DNA of 34,669 bases from Herminiimonas sp. (GCA_014377155.1 JACMQD010000176.1:1-34669); one strand, 5' to 3'; shown: positions 16,350-25,727, numbered from the stretch's first letter. Notes: generated from the letters alone by a model not told the origin. Program-made: numbers and translations.

Positions 16350-19106
16350 ATGGCGATTGCCACGTTGACCGAGCGCTTCCGCAAGCCTTTCAGGAACCTT
16401 GGCTTCCTCGTGGGAAGCCTGCCGCAAATTATCATCTGGCCGCTCCTGAGCCTGGTGCTCGGACTGCTCCTGTCCGGACTCGCCGTGTCCCGGCTGAACG
16501 ACGACCGCGATACCGCCCAACGCGATGCGGGCCAACGCGTGGATGGACTGGCGCAGGCATATGCGGATTATCTGTCGCGCCTGCTCGAGCAGCTTGATCT
16601 GATCACACTGCACGTCAAGCATGACTGGGAAGCCAGCGACGGCCAGCTCGACCTCGACCGCCTCTTTAAGGCCGGGTTGTACCCCTCGACTGCCCGTGTG
16701 TTCGTCACCATCGTCAACCGCACCGGCGATCCCACCACCAGTACCCGGCCGATCCAGAAGACCTTCAACATCGCCGATCGCGACTACTTCCGGCGCCATC
16801 GTTTTAACCCGTCGCCTGCGCTTGCGATCGGCATCCCGCTCCAGGGAAATCGTACGCCCGAACCGATCATCCGCTTTACCCGCCGGCTGGTCGATTCGAA
16901 AGGCGAGTTCGACGGCATCGTGGTGGTGTCGGTGCTCCCCGCCCTGCTCGCGAGTTTTTATGCAGATGCCAGTCTGGGCAAGCAGGGTTTTCTGACGGTC
17001 ATCGGGGAAGACGGTGTGTTGCGCGCATCCAGGCTCGGGCCAGATACCCAGGTGCCGCCCAAAACCATCCTGCTGCCCGGCATGCCGTTCATGCCGAACA
17101 CCGGCGTGGAATTGCGGCCAGCGGACGCTTTTTCCGACCGCGTGCCGCGCGTGGTGGCGTCGCGTCCACTCAAACCGTACCCGCTGATCGCCGTGGTCGG
17201 CCTTTCGCAGTCTGAAATCCTCGCGGCATATCGCATCAACGAAGCGACCTATCGCAGCGCGGCCAATGCCGGCATGGTGCTGCTGACTCTGTTCGCGCTG
17301 GTAGCGACCGCCCTTTCGATACGTCTGGCATGGCGCAAGCATCAGGCAGAGCAGGTCGAGTCGACCTACCGCATGGCGATCGACGGTGGCCATGAAGGTT
17401 TCTACATGGTGCGGGCGCTGACCGAGCGCGGCGGTGCAATCGTCGACTTCCTGATCGAAGATTGCAACGAACGCGGCGCGGCCTTCGTCGGCAGTACGCG
17501 GGCAACGCTGATCGGCACGCGGTTTTCCGACCTCTATTCGGGTCATCATGCGCAGGTAGTTCTGGGAATCTTTCGCGGTGCGATGGCTTCCGGGTTTTAC
17601 GAGGATGAGTTCCTGGTCTCGCCCCATAGCCCGCTGCGATCGGCGTGGATGCATCGCCGCCTGGTCCGCTCGGGCGCCGGTCTGGCGATGACGCTGCGCG
17701 ATATTTCAGAGGCAAAGCAACACGAGCAGATGCTGTCGAAGCTCGCCAATTCAGATGCGTTGACGCTGCTGCCGAACCGCCACTGGATGATGCAGTTCCT
17801 GCCGCAGGCGCTGCAGCGGGCACAAGGGGCTGGGATGCAGCTGGCGGTCCTGTTCGTCGACCTCGACGATTTCAAGACGGTCAACGACACGCAGGGCCAC
17901 GCGGCGGGCGACGCATTGCTGTGCAGCGCTGCGCAGCGATTGAAGTCGGTGCTCAAGGAAGGCGACAGCATCACGCGGCTGGGCGGCGATGAATTCACGA
18001 TCGTGCTGGAAAACCTGGACACGGCGGTCGAGGCCGAAGCGGTCGCGCGTCGCATCGGCGAGGCATTCCGCCAGCCGTTTTCGATCGGCGCCGACACGCA
18101 TACGGTGGGCGTCTCGGTCGGCATCAGTTTGTATCCCGATCACACCACCGATCCGGATGCACTGCTGCGCTACGCCGACATCGCGATGTACGCCGCCAAG
18201 CAGGATGGCAAGGCGCGCTACTGCCTTTACCAGGAACAGCTGTCGAAGAATTTGATGGTCAAGTTCAATACCCGCAAGGCGCTGGAACTGGCGCTGGAAC
18301 GCGATGAATTCGTGTTGTACTACCAACCGCGTGTGAACGCTATCAGCGGTGAATTCTGCAGCATGGAAGCGCTGGTGCGCTGGATTCATCCGACCCGCGG
18401 CCTGGTGCCGCCACTGGCGTTCATTCCACTGGCCGAAGAGACCGGCCTGATCCTCAAGCTGGGCGAGGTCGTCATCGAAAAAGCCTGTGCCCAGATCGCG
18501 CTCTGGCAGGCGGAAGGCATGCGGCCGCTGCCGGTGTCGATCAATGTCTCACTGCGCCAATTCAATCAGGCCGACCTCAAGCAGCAACTCGTCGCCAGCA
18601 TGGAGCGCCACGGCATCGCCGCGCACCTGATCGAAATCGAGCTCACCGAGTCCTGCATGATGGCCGAGCAGATGGACGTGGCGCATGACCTCGCCGCCTT
18701 GCAGGCGCTGGGCATCAAGTTGCTGGTCGACGATTTCGGCACCGGCTATTCCTCGCTCTCGCAACTGCAGCAGCTCGACCTCGACATCCTCAAGGTCGAT
18801 CGGGCATTTACTGCGGAACTGGGCAAGACCAGCGAGGGCGTGGTGTTTTTCAGCGCCATCATCTCGATGGCGCACGCGCTCGACATGAGCGTGGTGGCGG
18901 AAGGCGTCGAAACCGCGCACCAACTGCAACTCCTGCAGGATCTGGGCTGTGACGAGGTGCAGGGCTACTATGTTTCCCGGCCGGTGCCGGCAGCAGAAAT
19001 TCCCGCGCTGCGTAAGCGCAGTCTGCTCTTTCCCACGATGCCCGTCGCCAGCCCGTCGATCGATACGACGGCGCTCCGGTCAAGCGCATCCAGCACCGCA
19101 GCGTAA
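16350..19106 (+). CDS. Membrane c-di-GMP protein: Cache-PAS-GGDEF-EAL
   Basis: A 918-residue membrane signalling protein. TM1 is at about 18-45, a periplasmic double Cache-type sensor domain at about 50-295 (FNIADRDYFRRHRF and GFDGIVVVSVLPALL-like segments), TM2 at about 303-325, a PAS domain at 335-455, GGDEF at 545-549 (RLGGDEFTIV) and EAL at 673-675 (MEALVRWIHP), followed by ELTESCMM and DDFGTGYSS, so both active sites look intact. It could make or break c-di-GMP. The inhibitory I-site is not canonical: the position five residues before GGDEF reads KEGD instead of RxxD. The ATG at 16350 gives a normal N-terminus; the 94-residue extension from 16068 is mostly the 12-bp repeat region. It is divergent from ygiQ. 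Confidence 0.92.
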   Translation: MAIATLTERFRKPFRNLGFLVGSLPQIIIWPLLSLVLGLLLSGLAVSRLNDDRDTAQRDAGQRVDGLAQAYADYLSRLLEQLDLITLHVKHDWEASDGQLDLDRLFKAGLYPSTARVFVTIVNRTGDPTTSTRPIQKTFNIADRDYFRRHRFNPSPALAIGIPLQGNRTPEPIIRFTRRLVDSKGEFDGIVVVSVLPALLASFYADASLGKQGFLTVIGEDGVLRASRLGPDTQVPPKTILLPGMPFMPNTGVELRPADAFSDRVPRVVASRPLKPYPLIAVVGLSQSEILAAYRINEATYRSAANAGMVLLTLFALVATALSIRLAWRKHQAEQVESTYRMAIDGGHEGFYMVRALTERGGAIVDFLIEDCNERGAAFVGSTRATLIGTRFSDLYSGHHAQVVLGIFRGAMASGFYEDEFLVSPHSPLRSAWMHRRLVRSGAGLAMTLRDISEAKQHEQMLSKLANSDALTLLPNRHWMMQFLPQALQRAQGAGMQLAVLFVDLDDFKTVNDTQGHAAGDALLCSAAQRLKSVLKEGDSITRLGGDEFTIVLENLDTAVEAEAVARRIGEAFRQPFSIGADTHTVGVSVGISLYPDHTTDPDALLRYADIAMYAAKQDGKARYCLYQEQLSKNLMVKFNTRKALELALERDEFVLYYQPRVNAISGEFCSMEALVRWIHPTRGLVPPLAFIPLAEETGLILKLGEVVIEKACAQIALWQAEGMRPLPVSINVSLRQFNQADLKQQLVASMERHGIAAHLIEIELTESCMMAEQMDVAHDLAALQALGIKLLVDDFGTGYSSLSQLQQLDLDILKVDRAFTAELGKTSEGVVFFSAIISMAHALDMSVVAEGVETAHQLQLLQDLGCDEVQGYYVSRPVPAAEIPALRKRSLLFPTMPVASPSIDTTALRSSASSTAA

Positions 19107-19148
19107 CCACGGAAACTGCGGAAGGCAGCTGCAGAAATCATCTGCGGC

Positions 19149-20024
19149 TCACCCTTTTTCGTCGAAGCGCAACGCACCAAATGTTTTCGCCGACAGCACC
19201 ACCGTCGCGCCAATACGCAGCTGCGCTGCCTCGTCGTCGGCGGCGATCACATCCACGATTTCCTGTCCGATCAGCAGCGACACGATCGTCACGACTTCCT
19301 CGCGCTGCACCGCCAGCACCTGCGCCCGCAAGGCCAGGTTGCCGGCCACGCGCTGCTGCAGGAACACGGCAACCGGCGATCCGGTCTGCACCATCCGGCC
19401 ATCCTGCAGCCGCCAGACCTGGTCGGCCAGCCGGAACACTTCGCCGATATCATGCGTGACCATGATCGTGGTCATCTGCAGACGTTGATGCAACGCTGCG
19501 AGACCATCCTGCAATTGCTGACGCAATGCCGTGTCGAGCGCGGCGAGCGGCTCGTCGAGCAGAAGCAGCGCGGGCTTCCGGGCGACCGCTCGCGCGAGCG
19601 CGACGCGCTGCTTTTCACCACCCGAGAGGCGGCCTGGCAATTGCCGCTGCAATGCCGTCAAGTGCATCATGCCGAGCAGTTCGTCGACCCACGCCGCCTG
19701 ATCCTTGGCGGTCGCGTAGGCCACGTTGTCGCGCACCGACAGGTTGGGAAACAGCGCGTAGTCCTGGAACACCATGCCGACGGAACGTGCCTGGGGCGGC
19801 AAATTGACTCTCTCGGCCGCATCGAACCAGACCGATCCGCCGACGACGATGCGGCCGCTCTCCGGTCGCGCCAGTCCCGCCAGCATGCGCAGAATCGACG
19901 TCTTGCCGGCGCCGGAGGGACCGAACAGGGCGATGAACGCGCCCGCATCCGCCTGCTGCGCGAACTGCAACTCGCGTGCGCCGGCGCTGCGATCGAGCCG
20001 CTGCACGAGGTCGATCTCTAGCAT
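19149..20024 (-). CDS. modC: Molybdate ABC transporter ATPase ModC
   Basis: A 291-residue ABC ATPase: Walker A GPSGAGKT at 35-42, Q-loop FQDYALFP, signature LSGGEKQR, Walker B ALLLLDEP and the switch His in TIMVTHD. A C-terminal Mop/TOBE segment of about 60 residues (LALRAQVLAVQREEVVTIVSLLIG and onward) identifies ModC rather than a phosphate or sulfate ATPase. It is shorter than ModC of E. coli, consistent with a single Mop unit. It starts 10 bp after modB, so it is the last gene of the operon. It powers uptake of molybdate (or tungstate) in the inner membrane. Confidence 0.9.
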   Translation of the reverse strand: MLEIDLVQRLDRSAGARELQFAQQADAGAFIALFGPSGAGKTSILRMLAGLARPESGRIVVGGSVWFDAAERVNLPPQARSVGMVFQDYALFPNLSVRDNVAYATAKDQAAWVDELLGMMHLTALQRQLPGRLSGGEKQRVALARAVARKPALLLLDEPLAALDTALRQQLQDGLAALHQRLQMTTIMVTHDIGEVFRLADQVWRLQDGRMVQTGSPVAVFLQQRVAGNLALRAQVLAVQREEVVTIVSLLIGQEIVDVIAADDEAAQLRIGATVVLSAKTFGALRFDEKG

Positions 20025-20034
20025 GCGGCCGCCG

Positions 20035-20706
20035 TCACGAAATCGTCCTCTGCCAGCGCCGGTTCAGCACGTACACGATCAGCAAGGTAGCGAACGAAAG
20101 TGTCATCAATACTGCCGAATACACATGTGCGGTCCCGTACTGCAGGCTCTCGACCTGGTCGTAGATCGCGATCGACGCGACCCGGGTCACGCCGGGGATA
20201 TTCCCGCCAATCATGAGCACGACCCCGAATTCGCCGACGGTGTGCGCGAAACTGAGCACGATGGCGGTCAGCAGCGCGCCCTTCATGTTGGGCAGCAGGA
20301 CCTTGAACAGCGTGACCCGGTCCGGCTTGCCGAGGGTGCGCGAGGCTTCCAGCAACGAGCTCGGCAGATGCTGGAAACCGGCCTGCAGCGGCTGCACCAT
20401 GAACGGCAGGCTGAACAGAACCGAGGCGACCAGCAGACCGGCAAAGCTGAAGGCCAGCTGCACATGCAGCCAGCGCGCCAGAAACGCACCGAATGCGTTT
20501 TGCGGACTGAAGGCCAGCAGCAGATAAAAGCCGAGCACCGACGGCGGCAGCACCAGCGGCATGCTGACCAGCGCTTCCAACAGTGGCTTGAAACGACTGC
20601 GGCTGCAGGCGATCCGGTATGCCAGCGGAATGCCGATCGCCAGCAGCAGCAGCGTGGTCGAGAGCGCCAGTTGCAGGGTCAGCCAGAGCGGTTGCCAGTC
20701 GATCAT
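20035..20706 (-). CDS. modB: Molybdate ABC transporter permease ModB
   Basis: A 223-residue inner-membrane permease with five or six helices and the binding-protein-dependent transport signature (EASRTLGKPDRVTLFKVLLPNMKGALLTA; the EAA loop is the contact for ModC). Motifs SMPLVLPPSVLGFYLLL and AHTVGEFGVVLMIGGNIPG are typical of ModB. The ATG at 20706 overlaps the stop of the upstream Mop gene by one base (TGATG), a coupled arrangement; GTG at 20709 is also in frame. Confidence 0.93.
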   Translation of the reverse strand: MIDWQPLWLTLQLALSTTLLLLAIGIPLAYRIACSRSRFKPLLEALVSMPLVLPPSVLGFYLLLAFSPQNAFGAFLARWLHVQLAFSFAGLLVASVLFSLPFMVQPLQAGFQHLPSSLLEASRTLGKPDRVTLFKVLLPNMKGALLTAIVLSFAHTVGEFGVVLMIGGNIPGVTRVASIAIYDQVESLQYGTAHVYSAVLMTLSFATLLIVYVLNRRWQRTIS

Positions 20707-21134
20707 CACCCGCGCTCTCCAGGTACAAGGCTGGCGGCCGGCATCACGCCCATCTCGTTGGCCTTGACCAGGGCCTCGACAGGTTCACCCTCCTGCAGCG
20801 CCAGCGTGTGGGACGAGCGCGTCGTGATCACCGACACCACGCGCTGCCCGGCGATGTCCAGGGTGACTTTCGTCAGCACAGTGCCGCGTTCGAGGGCGAC
20901 GATCCGCCCCGGCAGCCGGTTGCGCATGCTGATCAGGCCTGACAGGTTTTTTGCCAGCGCCACTTCGGTCTCGGCGAACAGGAGCGTGACGGCCATGCCG
21001 GGCCGCCAGCAATCGGTCAGCGCTCCCGCGCCGACCAGGGTCGCGGTGAGCTTCAACCCGACGGCATCGACATCGACCAGCGCAATGCTGCCGCAGGTTT
21101 CGATCGCCGCGATCCGGCCGGGCAGGCAATTCAT
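20706..21134 (-). CDS. Tandem Mop/TOBE molybdate-binding protein (molbindin, ModG-like)
   Basis: A 142-residue soluble protein made of two Mop repeats, at about 4-68 (GRIAAIETCGSIALVDVDAVGLKLTATL then LFAETEVALAKN) and 74-138 (GRIVALERGTVLTKVTLDIAG then VEALVKANEMGVM). Di-Mop proteins such as ModG bind molybdate in the cytoplasm and act as a store or carrier. It overlaps the EamA gene upstream by four bases (ATGA, 21131-21134) and modB downstream by one base, so it is translated within the same operon. The start at 21134 begins the first Mop domain; the longer frame from 21227 overlaps eamA further without similarity. The DNA-binding domain of ModE is absent. Confidence 0.85.
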   Translation of the reverse strand: MNCLPGRIAAIETCGSIALVDVDAVGLKLTATLVGAGALTDCWRPGMAVTLLFAETEVALAKNLSGLISMRNRLPGRIVALERGTVLTKVTLDIAGQRVVSVITTRSSHTLALQEGEPVEALVKANEMGVMPAASLVPGERG

Positions 21135-22012
21135 GCTTGCACGGCGGCGCGGCGCGACAGGAATCCGCCGAACAGATTGAGCGCCAGTCCGCACAGCACC
21201 AGCACGCCGGCGGTGATTTTCCACCACTGGAGCGGTTCATTGACGATCCAGGCCGCGCTCAGAATGCCGATCACCGGTACCAGTAGCGAAAAGGGCGCGA
21301 TCGTCGCGGTCGGATACTTTCGCATCAGATGCGACCAGATGCCGTAGCCGATGATCGTGTTCGGAAAGGCCTGGTACAGGACCGCGCCGACCGAACGCAA
21401 TTGCAGGTGTTGCGCCGCCAGTGTCCAGGCCGGCCAGCCTTCGAAGAGCAGCGAGGTCAGCAGCAGTGGCGGCGTCGCCAGCACCGAGCCCCACACCACG
21501 AGCGCCAGCGGATTGACCTTGCCGATCTTCTTGGTGAAGATGTTGGCGATGCCCCATGACAGGCTGGCGCAGATCACCAGCACGAAACCGATCAGTGTCG
21601 CCTTCGCCTCCAGGTGCGCCGCCACCAGCCCCATGCCGCAGAACGCCACCAACGCACCCAGCAATTGCGTCACGCGCGGCCGCTCGCCCAGGAGCAACAC
21701 CGCAAAGCCGATCGTGAAAAATACCTGCAACTGCATCACCAGCGACGCCAGCCCCGGCGGAAAACCGAAGTGCAGCCCGTAAAAAAGCAGCGTGAATTGA
21801 CTGGCGAACTGGAACAGCGCATAGCCCGCCAGCAGCCGCAGCGGCACCGCCGGCGGCTTGATGAAGAATGCCAGGGGCAGGGCCGCAACGAGGAAGCGCA
21901 GGGCGGTAAACAGGATCGGCGGCAGGTCCTGCAGGCCGATGTTGATGACGATGAAATTCAGACCCCAGATCACCACCACGATCAGCGCCAGTGGAATGTC
22001 GCTTGGCTTCAT
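21131..22012 (-). CDS. EamA/DMT-family transporter
   Basis: A 293-residue inner-membrane protein with about ten helices in two EamA repeats, starting MKPSDIPLALIVVVIWGLNFIVI and with the internal GERPRVTQLLGALVAFCGMGLV pattern. These are drug/metabolite transporters, often exporters of amino acids or purines; the substrate cannot be read here. GGAG precedes the ATG at 22012. It is the first gene of the operon with the Mop protein, modB and modC, an unusual partner for molybdate genes. Confidence 0.88.
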   Translation of the reverse strand: MKPSDIPLALIVVVIWGLNFIVINIGLQDLPPILFTALRFLVAALPLAFFIKPPAVPLRLLAGYALFQFASQFTLLFYGLHFGFPPGLASLVMQLQVFFTIGFAVLLLGERPRVTQLLGALVAFCGMGLVAAHLEAKATLIGFVLVICASLSWGIANIFTKKIGKVNPLALVVWGSVLATPPLLLTSLLFEGWPAWTLAAQHLQLRSVGAVLYQAFPNTIIGYGIWSHLMRKYPTATIAPFSLLVPVIGILSAAWIVNEPLQWWKITAGVLVLCGLALNLFGGFLSRRAAVQA

Positions 22013-22326
22013 GCGAGGGCTCCACGCAGGGTGCAAGGGACTGCCCCGGTTGGTATTCTTACAGTGTCCACAGTTCCTGCGGTGCCACCACGCGGTTGCG
22101 GCGTGCCATTTGTCATGTTGTCCTTGCCGGAGGTGTGCCTGGAACGCAAGGCGTCAGAACTTCCCTTGGGCGCCGCTGATGCCGTCGCGCCATGCGTCGC
22201 CCTGCGTTCGCAAAGGCAACATTATACTTGCCCGCTTCGCGCCTCCAAGGCAACAGCGCAGGCGCTGGAACAAGAAGGCGGTGGCCGGCACCATGGGGTT
22301 CAGCATCGCTGGTCAGGGATTCGGCA
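22013..22326. other. Intergenic region, no gene seen
   Basis: This 314-bp gap between the exonuclease/GIY-YIG stop and the EamA start contains no frame with coding character that is not a shadow. It must hold the promoter of the eamA-mop-modBC operon. TATACT near 22225 on the plus strand resembles a -10 element, but nothing is expected to be transcribed rightward from it. Confidence 0.5.
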
Positions 22327-23718
22327 TCAGGCCAGATCGACCACCGCACCTTGGTCACGCAGCAGGCGGTTTTTCAGGATCTGGTAGACATCCCGATCGA
22401 AGACCGGTGCACCTTGCGCGGCCAGGCGCCGTGCGCCATCGACGTCATCACCGCCGACTGTTCCGAGAAAACCCCAGTGATCGAGAACATGCAATCCCGT
22501 CCCCTCGCGCAGTGCGATCGGACCCGGATAGGGCCAGGGCGGCAGGCGCCAGGACGACAGCGCGGCGCGTACCCGTTCTGTGTGGGCGGCAGCAGCTTCG
22601 GACCCGATGCAGGCGCCGCTGCAGCGCCGTACCTGGCTGCCGAAACAAGGCTTGCCGGGCCGGACCTTCTCCAAACCGAGCAGGGCCGGGCAGAGCTGGT
22701 GGGCGTCGGCCAGCGAGCGCAGCGCATCGGTTGCCTTGCGGTGACTGGCGAACGGGCCGTACAGGTTGTCTTCGCAGCCGAAGAACAGGTCGTCGGGATG
22801 CGCCAGCGCCAGCCGTATGTGTTCGCCTTTCTGGACCAGCCGCCAGGCACAGGTTTCTTCGCTGCGGCGCAACTGGTGGTTGTGGGCCGGTTGCAGCCGC
22901 TTGACCAGCAGGGCTTCCTGCAGCAGCGCGCCGATTTCGCCGCAGGTGTCGATCCATTCGATCCGCCGTACCTGCTGCGACAACAGCATCTCTTTCGACG
23001 AACGATGGTCGCCGCTGAAATGCGACAGCACCCGCCGCCGCAACTGATTGGCCTTGCCGATATAAAGCGGCAGCGCCGTGTCGTCGTAAAACAGGTAGAC
23101 GCCGGGCGTGTCCGGCATCGCATCGATGCACGCCGGATCGAGATGCGAGGGCCAGCTCGGGCGCGCCGTCAAGGCTTGCACTGCCGTGGCGATTTGCTCG
23201 GGCGGCAGCTTCTGGTAGAGGTCCTGCCAGAAATGCCAGATCAGCCGGGCGTCACCCAGCGCGCGATGGCGCTCGGTGACCGGCAGCCGGTGACGTTCGA
23301 TCAGGGCATCGAGATTGTGCCGCCCGAATCCTGGATACAGCTTGCGTGAGAGTTTTACGGTACACAGTACGGCCGGCTTGAAATCGATGCCGGAGCGGCG
23401 GAACGCATTTTTCAGGAACCCGTAATCGAAGCGCGCATTGTGGGCGATGAAGAGGCAGCCATCGAGCCGTGCATGCAGTTCCTCGGCGAGCTGCTCGAAC
23501 ACCGGTGCATCGGCCACCATCGCATTGGAGATGCCGGTCAGCGATTCAATGAAAGGCGGAATCCGGTTCTCCGGGCGCACCAGGCTGCTCCACTCGCGTA
23601 CGCCCTCCGCATCGACTTCAACGATGCCGATTTCGGTAATGCAGTCGGAGGTGATCGTGGCCCCGGTGGTTTCGAGGTCGACGAAGGCAAGGCGCGTCGC
23701 GCCGGTTTCAAAGCGCAT
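22327..23718 (-). CDS. DEDD exonuclease fused to a UvrC/Cho-type GIY-YIG nuclease
   Basis: A 463-residue fusion. The N-terminal DnaQ-like 3'-5' exonuclease has Asp14 and Glu16 in FVDLETTG, then AHNARFDYGFL and the HRALGDARL box (DEDDh set). The C-terminal half is a GIY-YIG nuclease with GVY at 206-208 and YIG at 219-221, followed by a UvrC-like tail with KPCFGSQVRRCSGAC. This is the family annotated as a DNA polymerase III epsilon-like/Cho fusion in Betaproteobacteria, thought to act in nucleotide excision repair. The start at 23718 (MRFETG) is where the fold begins; the frame extends to 24261 upstream but is shadowed by the lipoprotein gene. Confidence 0.85.
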   Translation of the reverse strand: MRFETGATRLAFVDLETTGATITSDCITEIGIVEVDAEGVREWSSLVRPENRIPPFIESLTGISNAMVADAPVFEQLAEELHARLDGCLFIAHNARFDYGFLKNAFRRSGIDFKPAVLCTVKLSRKLYPGFGRHNLDALIERHRLPVTERHRALGDARLIWHFWQDLYQKLPPEQIATAVQALTARPSWPSHLDPACIDAMPDTPGVYLFYDDTALPLYIGKANQLRRRVLSHFSGDHRSSKEMLLSQQVRRIEWIDTCGEIGALLQEALLVKRLQPAHNHQLRRSEETCAWRLVQKGEHIRLALAHPDDLFFGCEDNLYGPFASHRKATDALRSLADAHQLCPALLGLEKVRPGKPCFGSQVRRCSGACIGSEAAAAHTERVRAALSSWRLPPWPYPGPIALREGTGLHVLDHWGFLGTVGGDDVDGARRLAAQGAPVFDRDVYQILKNRLLRDQGAVVDLA

Positions 23719-23881
23719 CGGGATCGGTGGGAGTAGATGCAAGACCCACCCATAGTACTGTATGTAAAAACAGGCGTCTGCAGGTATTTTTCGATTTCGC
23801 GATTGGTACTGCCACGCTTGCGCGGCATCCGTGCGCCGCAGGCTGTGCGGCCTATAATCAAGAGCCATCTTTGGAGGCAGC

Positions 23882-24379
23882 ATGCGTTTTTGGACCGGTA
23901 CGATCATCCTGATGGCAAGCCTGTTGCAGCTCGCCTGCGACCGTGAAGGACGACCCATGCAACAGCGTGGCCTCGAAAAACTGGCGATCAGTGTGTCGAC
24001 CGAAGGCGATGTGCGCACCGCGATGGGCGCGCCCGAGACCACGTGGGAAGAAGAGAACGGCGCCCGCATCCTTGAATATCCCAAGGGTCCGGAAGGCGCG
24101 CGCACCTGGATCTTCGACATCGATCCGAACGGCAAGCTGACCGGATACCACCAGGCCCTGGCGCCGGAACACTTTGGCCGTATCCAGCCTGGCATGTCCA
24201 AGGACGACGTGCGCCGCCTGCTGGGAAAGCCGCGCACCGTCGTCAATTTCAATCGCCTCAAAGAGGAGGTCTGGGACTACCGGTATCTGGAGAATCAGCA
24301 GCAGCGGCTCTTCAATGTCCACATCGACCAGACCTCCGGCAAGGTGACCCACACCTCGAGCAGCAATCCGCTCGACTGA
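23882..24379 (+). CDS. BamE/SmpA-OmlA-like lipoprotein
   Basis: A 165-residue exported protein with a short signal sequence (MRFWTGTIILMASLLQLAC) ending in a cysteine, so probably a lipoprotein although the lipobox is not canonical. Two BamE-like repeats follow: GDVRTAMGAPETTWEEENG with LEYP at about 42-68, and GMSKDDVRRLLGKPRTVVNF with EVWDYRY at about 102-140. This matches outer membrane assembly factor BamE domain proteins, but with a duplicated domain. GGAGG precedes the ATG. It is divergent from the exonuclease gene with about 160 bp between them and likely located at the outer membrane. Confidence 0.82.
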   Translation: MRFWTGTIILMASLLQLACDREGRPMQQRGLEKLAISVSTEGDVRTAMGAPETTWEEENGARILEYPKGPEGARTWIFDIDPNGKLTGYHQALAPEHFGRIQPGMSKDDVRRLLGKPRTVVNFNRLKEEVWDYRYLENQQQRLFNVHIDQTSGKVTHTSSSNPLD

Positions 24380-24551
24380 GGGTAGCGGCCGGCACACGCT
24401 CACGGAAGCAGGCTGTCGGTCGCCTGCAGACCTGCCAAGCGCGTATCATCCCGCCCATGTCTACCAACCGCCCTCTTTTTCCATCGCTTGTCACGCGCCG
24501 CACCAGCCGCACCTGCCGCACCTACAGCGCCGGCAGCGACCGAGGCACATC

Positions 24552-25727
24552 ATGAGCGACGTCCCCCGCATCTACTGGATCGAAGCAGATCAACCGCAGA
24601 GCGCGCGCTGGCGATCCGGCGCGGGCCTCGCACCGCCATCGCGGGTCATCGTCGCCGACGACAGCATGACTGCCGATAGCGCCTTCAGGCTGGCATCGGA
24701 AGGCACCGCCATCCTCTGGCGCGGTGACTTCCAGAATGCCCGGCAACTGTTGCAGGCGATCGCACGGCGAATCGACAAGCCGCCGAGACGGGTGCGCAAG
24801 AAATCCGATGCACCCGCCACGCCGCTCGCACTGTTCAATGCATACAGACAGGCACAATCGCAACGGGCGCGCACGCTCGGCATGCTGCTGATGCCGATCG
24901 GGGCCGGCTACGCGATGCCGCTGCGGCGTGCGCCCGACCTGCATGAGGCCTGCACCCAGGCCTACGGTCCGGCCGACGCCAACGCCGACGCTGCCGGTAC
25001 GGATTCGGTTGCCTCGCTGCGCGAGATACAGGGGCTGATCGGCGCGTACGAATGGCGACGCAAAGGTGTCGACGTCGCCGCACTCGGCGCGCGCATCCAC
25101 CCGCATTACGGGGTCTTCGCGCCGATCCGCAATGAATACGTTGCGCTGGTTGCCGAGACAGCGTTGCCATCGACTACGCTGGCTTTCGACATCGGCACCG
25201 GCACCGGTGTCCTGGCAGCAGTCCTGGCGCGGCGCGGCGTGGCGCGTATCGTCGCCACCGACCTCGACGAACGTGCGATTGCCTGTGCCCGTGAAAACAT
25301 CGAACGGCTCGGCCTGCATGATCGCGTGACGGTCGAACGCGCGGACCTGTTTCCCGCTGGCCGCGCGCCCCTGGTAGTCTGCAACCCGCCCTGGCTGCCG
25401 GCCCGTCCCAGTTCGCCGCTGGAGCATGCGGTCTACGATCCCGACAGCCGGATGCTGCACGGTTTTCTGGCCGGTCTCGCCGCGCATCTGGCGCCCGGCG
25501 GGGAAGGCTGGCTGATCCTGTCCGACCTGGCCGAGCACCTCGGCCTGCGCACCCGGGCCGCGCTGCTCGAGATGATCGATCGCGCCGGCCTGCGCGTCCT
25601 CGGCCGACACGATGTGCGTCCGCAGCATCCGCGCGCCAGCGACACGACCGATCCATTGCATGCAGCCCGTGCGGCGGAAGTGACGTCGCTCTGGCGCCTC
25701 GCAGCAAAGCCAAGCGCGACGGCGTGA
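24552..25727 (+). CDS. Class I SAM-dependent methyltransferase, N-methyl type
   Basis: A 391-residue protein. The first 190 residues are family-specific (a mostly helical N-terminus). The catalytic domain holds motif I DIGTGTGVLAAVLA with Asp213, TDLDERAIACA, and the N-methyltransferase box NPPW at 278-281, typical of enzymes that methylate an amide or adenine nitrogen (PrmC/HemK-like and RsmC-like group). The target is unknown. The ATG at 24552 overlaps the end of a 32-codon frame by four bases (ATGA); I do not trust that frame as a gene. Confidence 0.82.
   Translation: MSDVPRIYWIEADQPQSARWRSGAGLAPPSRVIVADDSMTADSAFRLASEGTAILWRGDFQNARQLLQAIARRIDKPPRRVRKKSDAPATPLALFNAYRQAQSQRARTLGMLLMPIGAGYAMPLRRAPDLHEACTQAYGPADANADAAGTDSVASLREIQGLIGAYEWRRKGVDVAALGARIHPHYGVFAPIRNEYVALVAETALPSTTLAFDIGTGTGVLAAVLARRGVARIVATDLDERAIACARENIERLGLHDRVTVERADLFPAGRAPLVVCNPPWLPARPSSPLEHAVYDPDSRMLHGFLAGLAAHLAPGGEGWLILSDLAEHLGLRTRAALLEMIDRAGLRVLGRHDVRPQHPRASDTTDPLHAARAAEVTSLWRLAAKPSATA

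Noticed and set aside
16272..17654. 460-codon minus-strand frame opposite the Cache-PAS part of the GGDEF-EAL gene
   Set aside because: Shadow frame rich in His and Arg with no recognisable domain; the plus strand is clearly coding.
22192..23349. 385-codon plus-strand frame opposite the exonuclease fusion
   Set aside because: Shadow of the minus-strand gene, which has intact GIY-YIG and exonuclease motifs.
24457..24555. 32-codon frame ending in ATGA overlap with the methyltransferase start
   Set aside because: Arg/Thr-rich, no ribosome site and no similarity; kept only as a possible leader.
24522..25661. 379-codon minus-strand frame opposite the methyltransferase
   Set aside because: The plus strand holds DIGTGTG and NPPW in order; the minus frame shows no domain.
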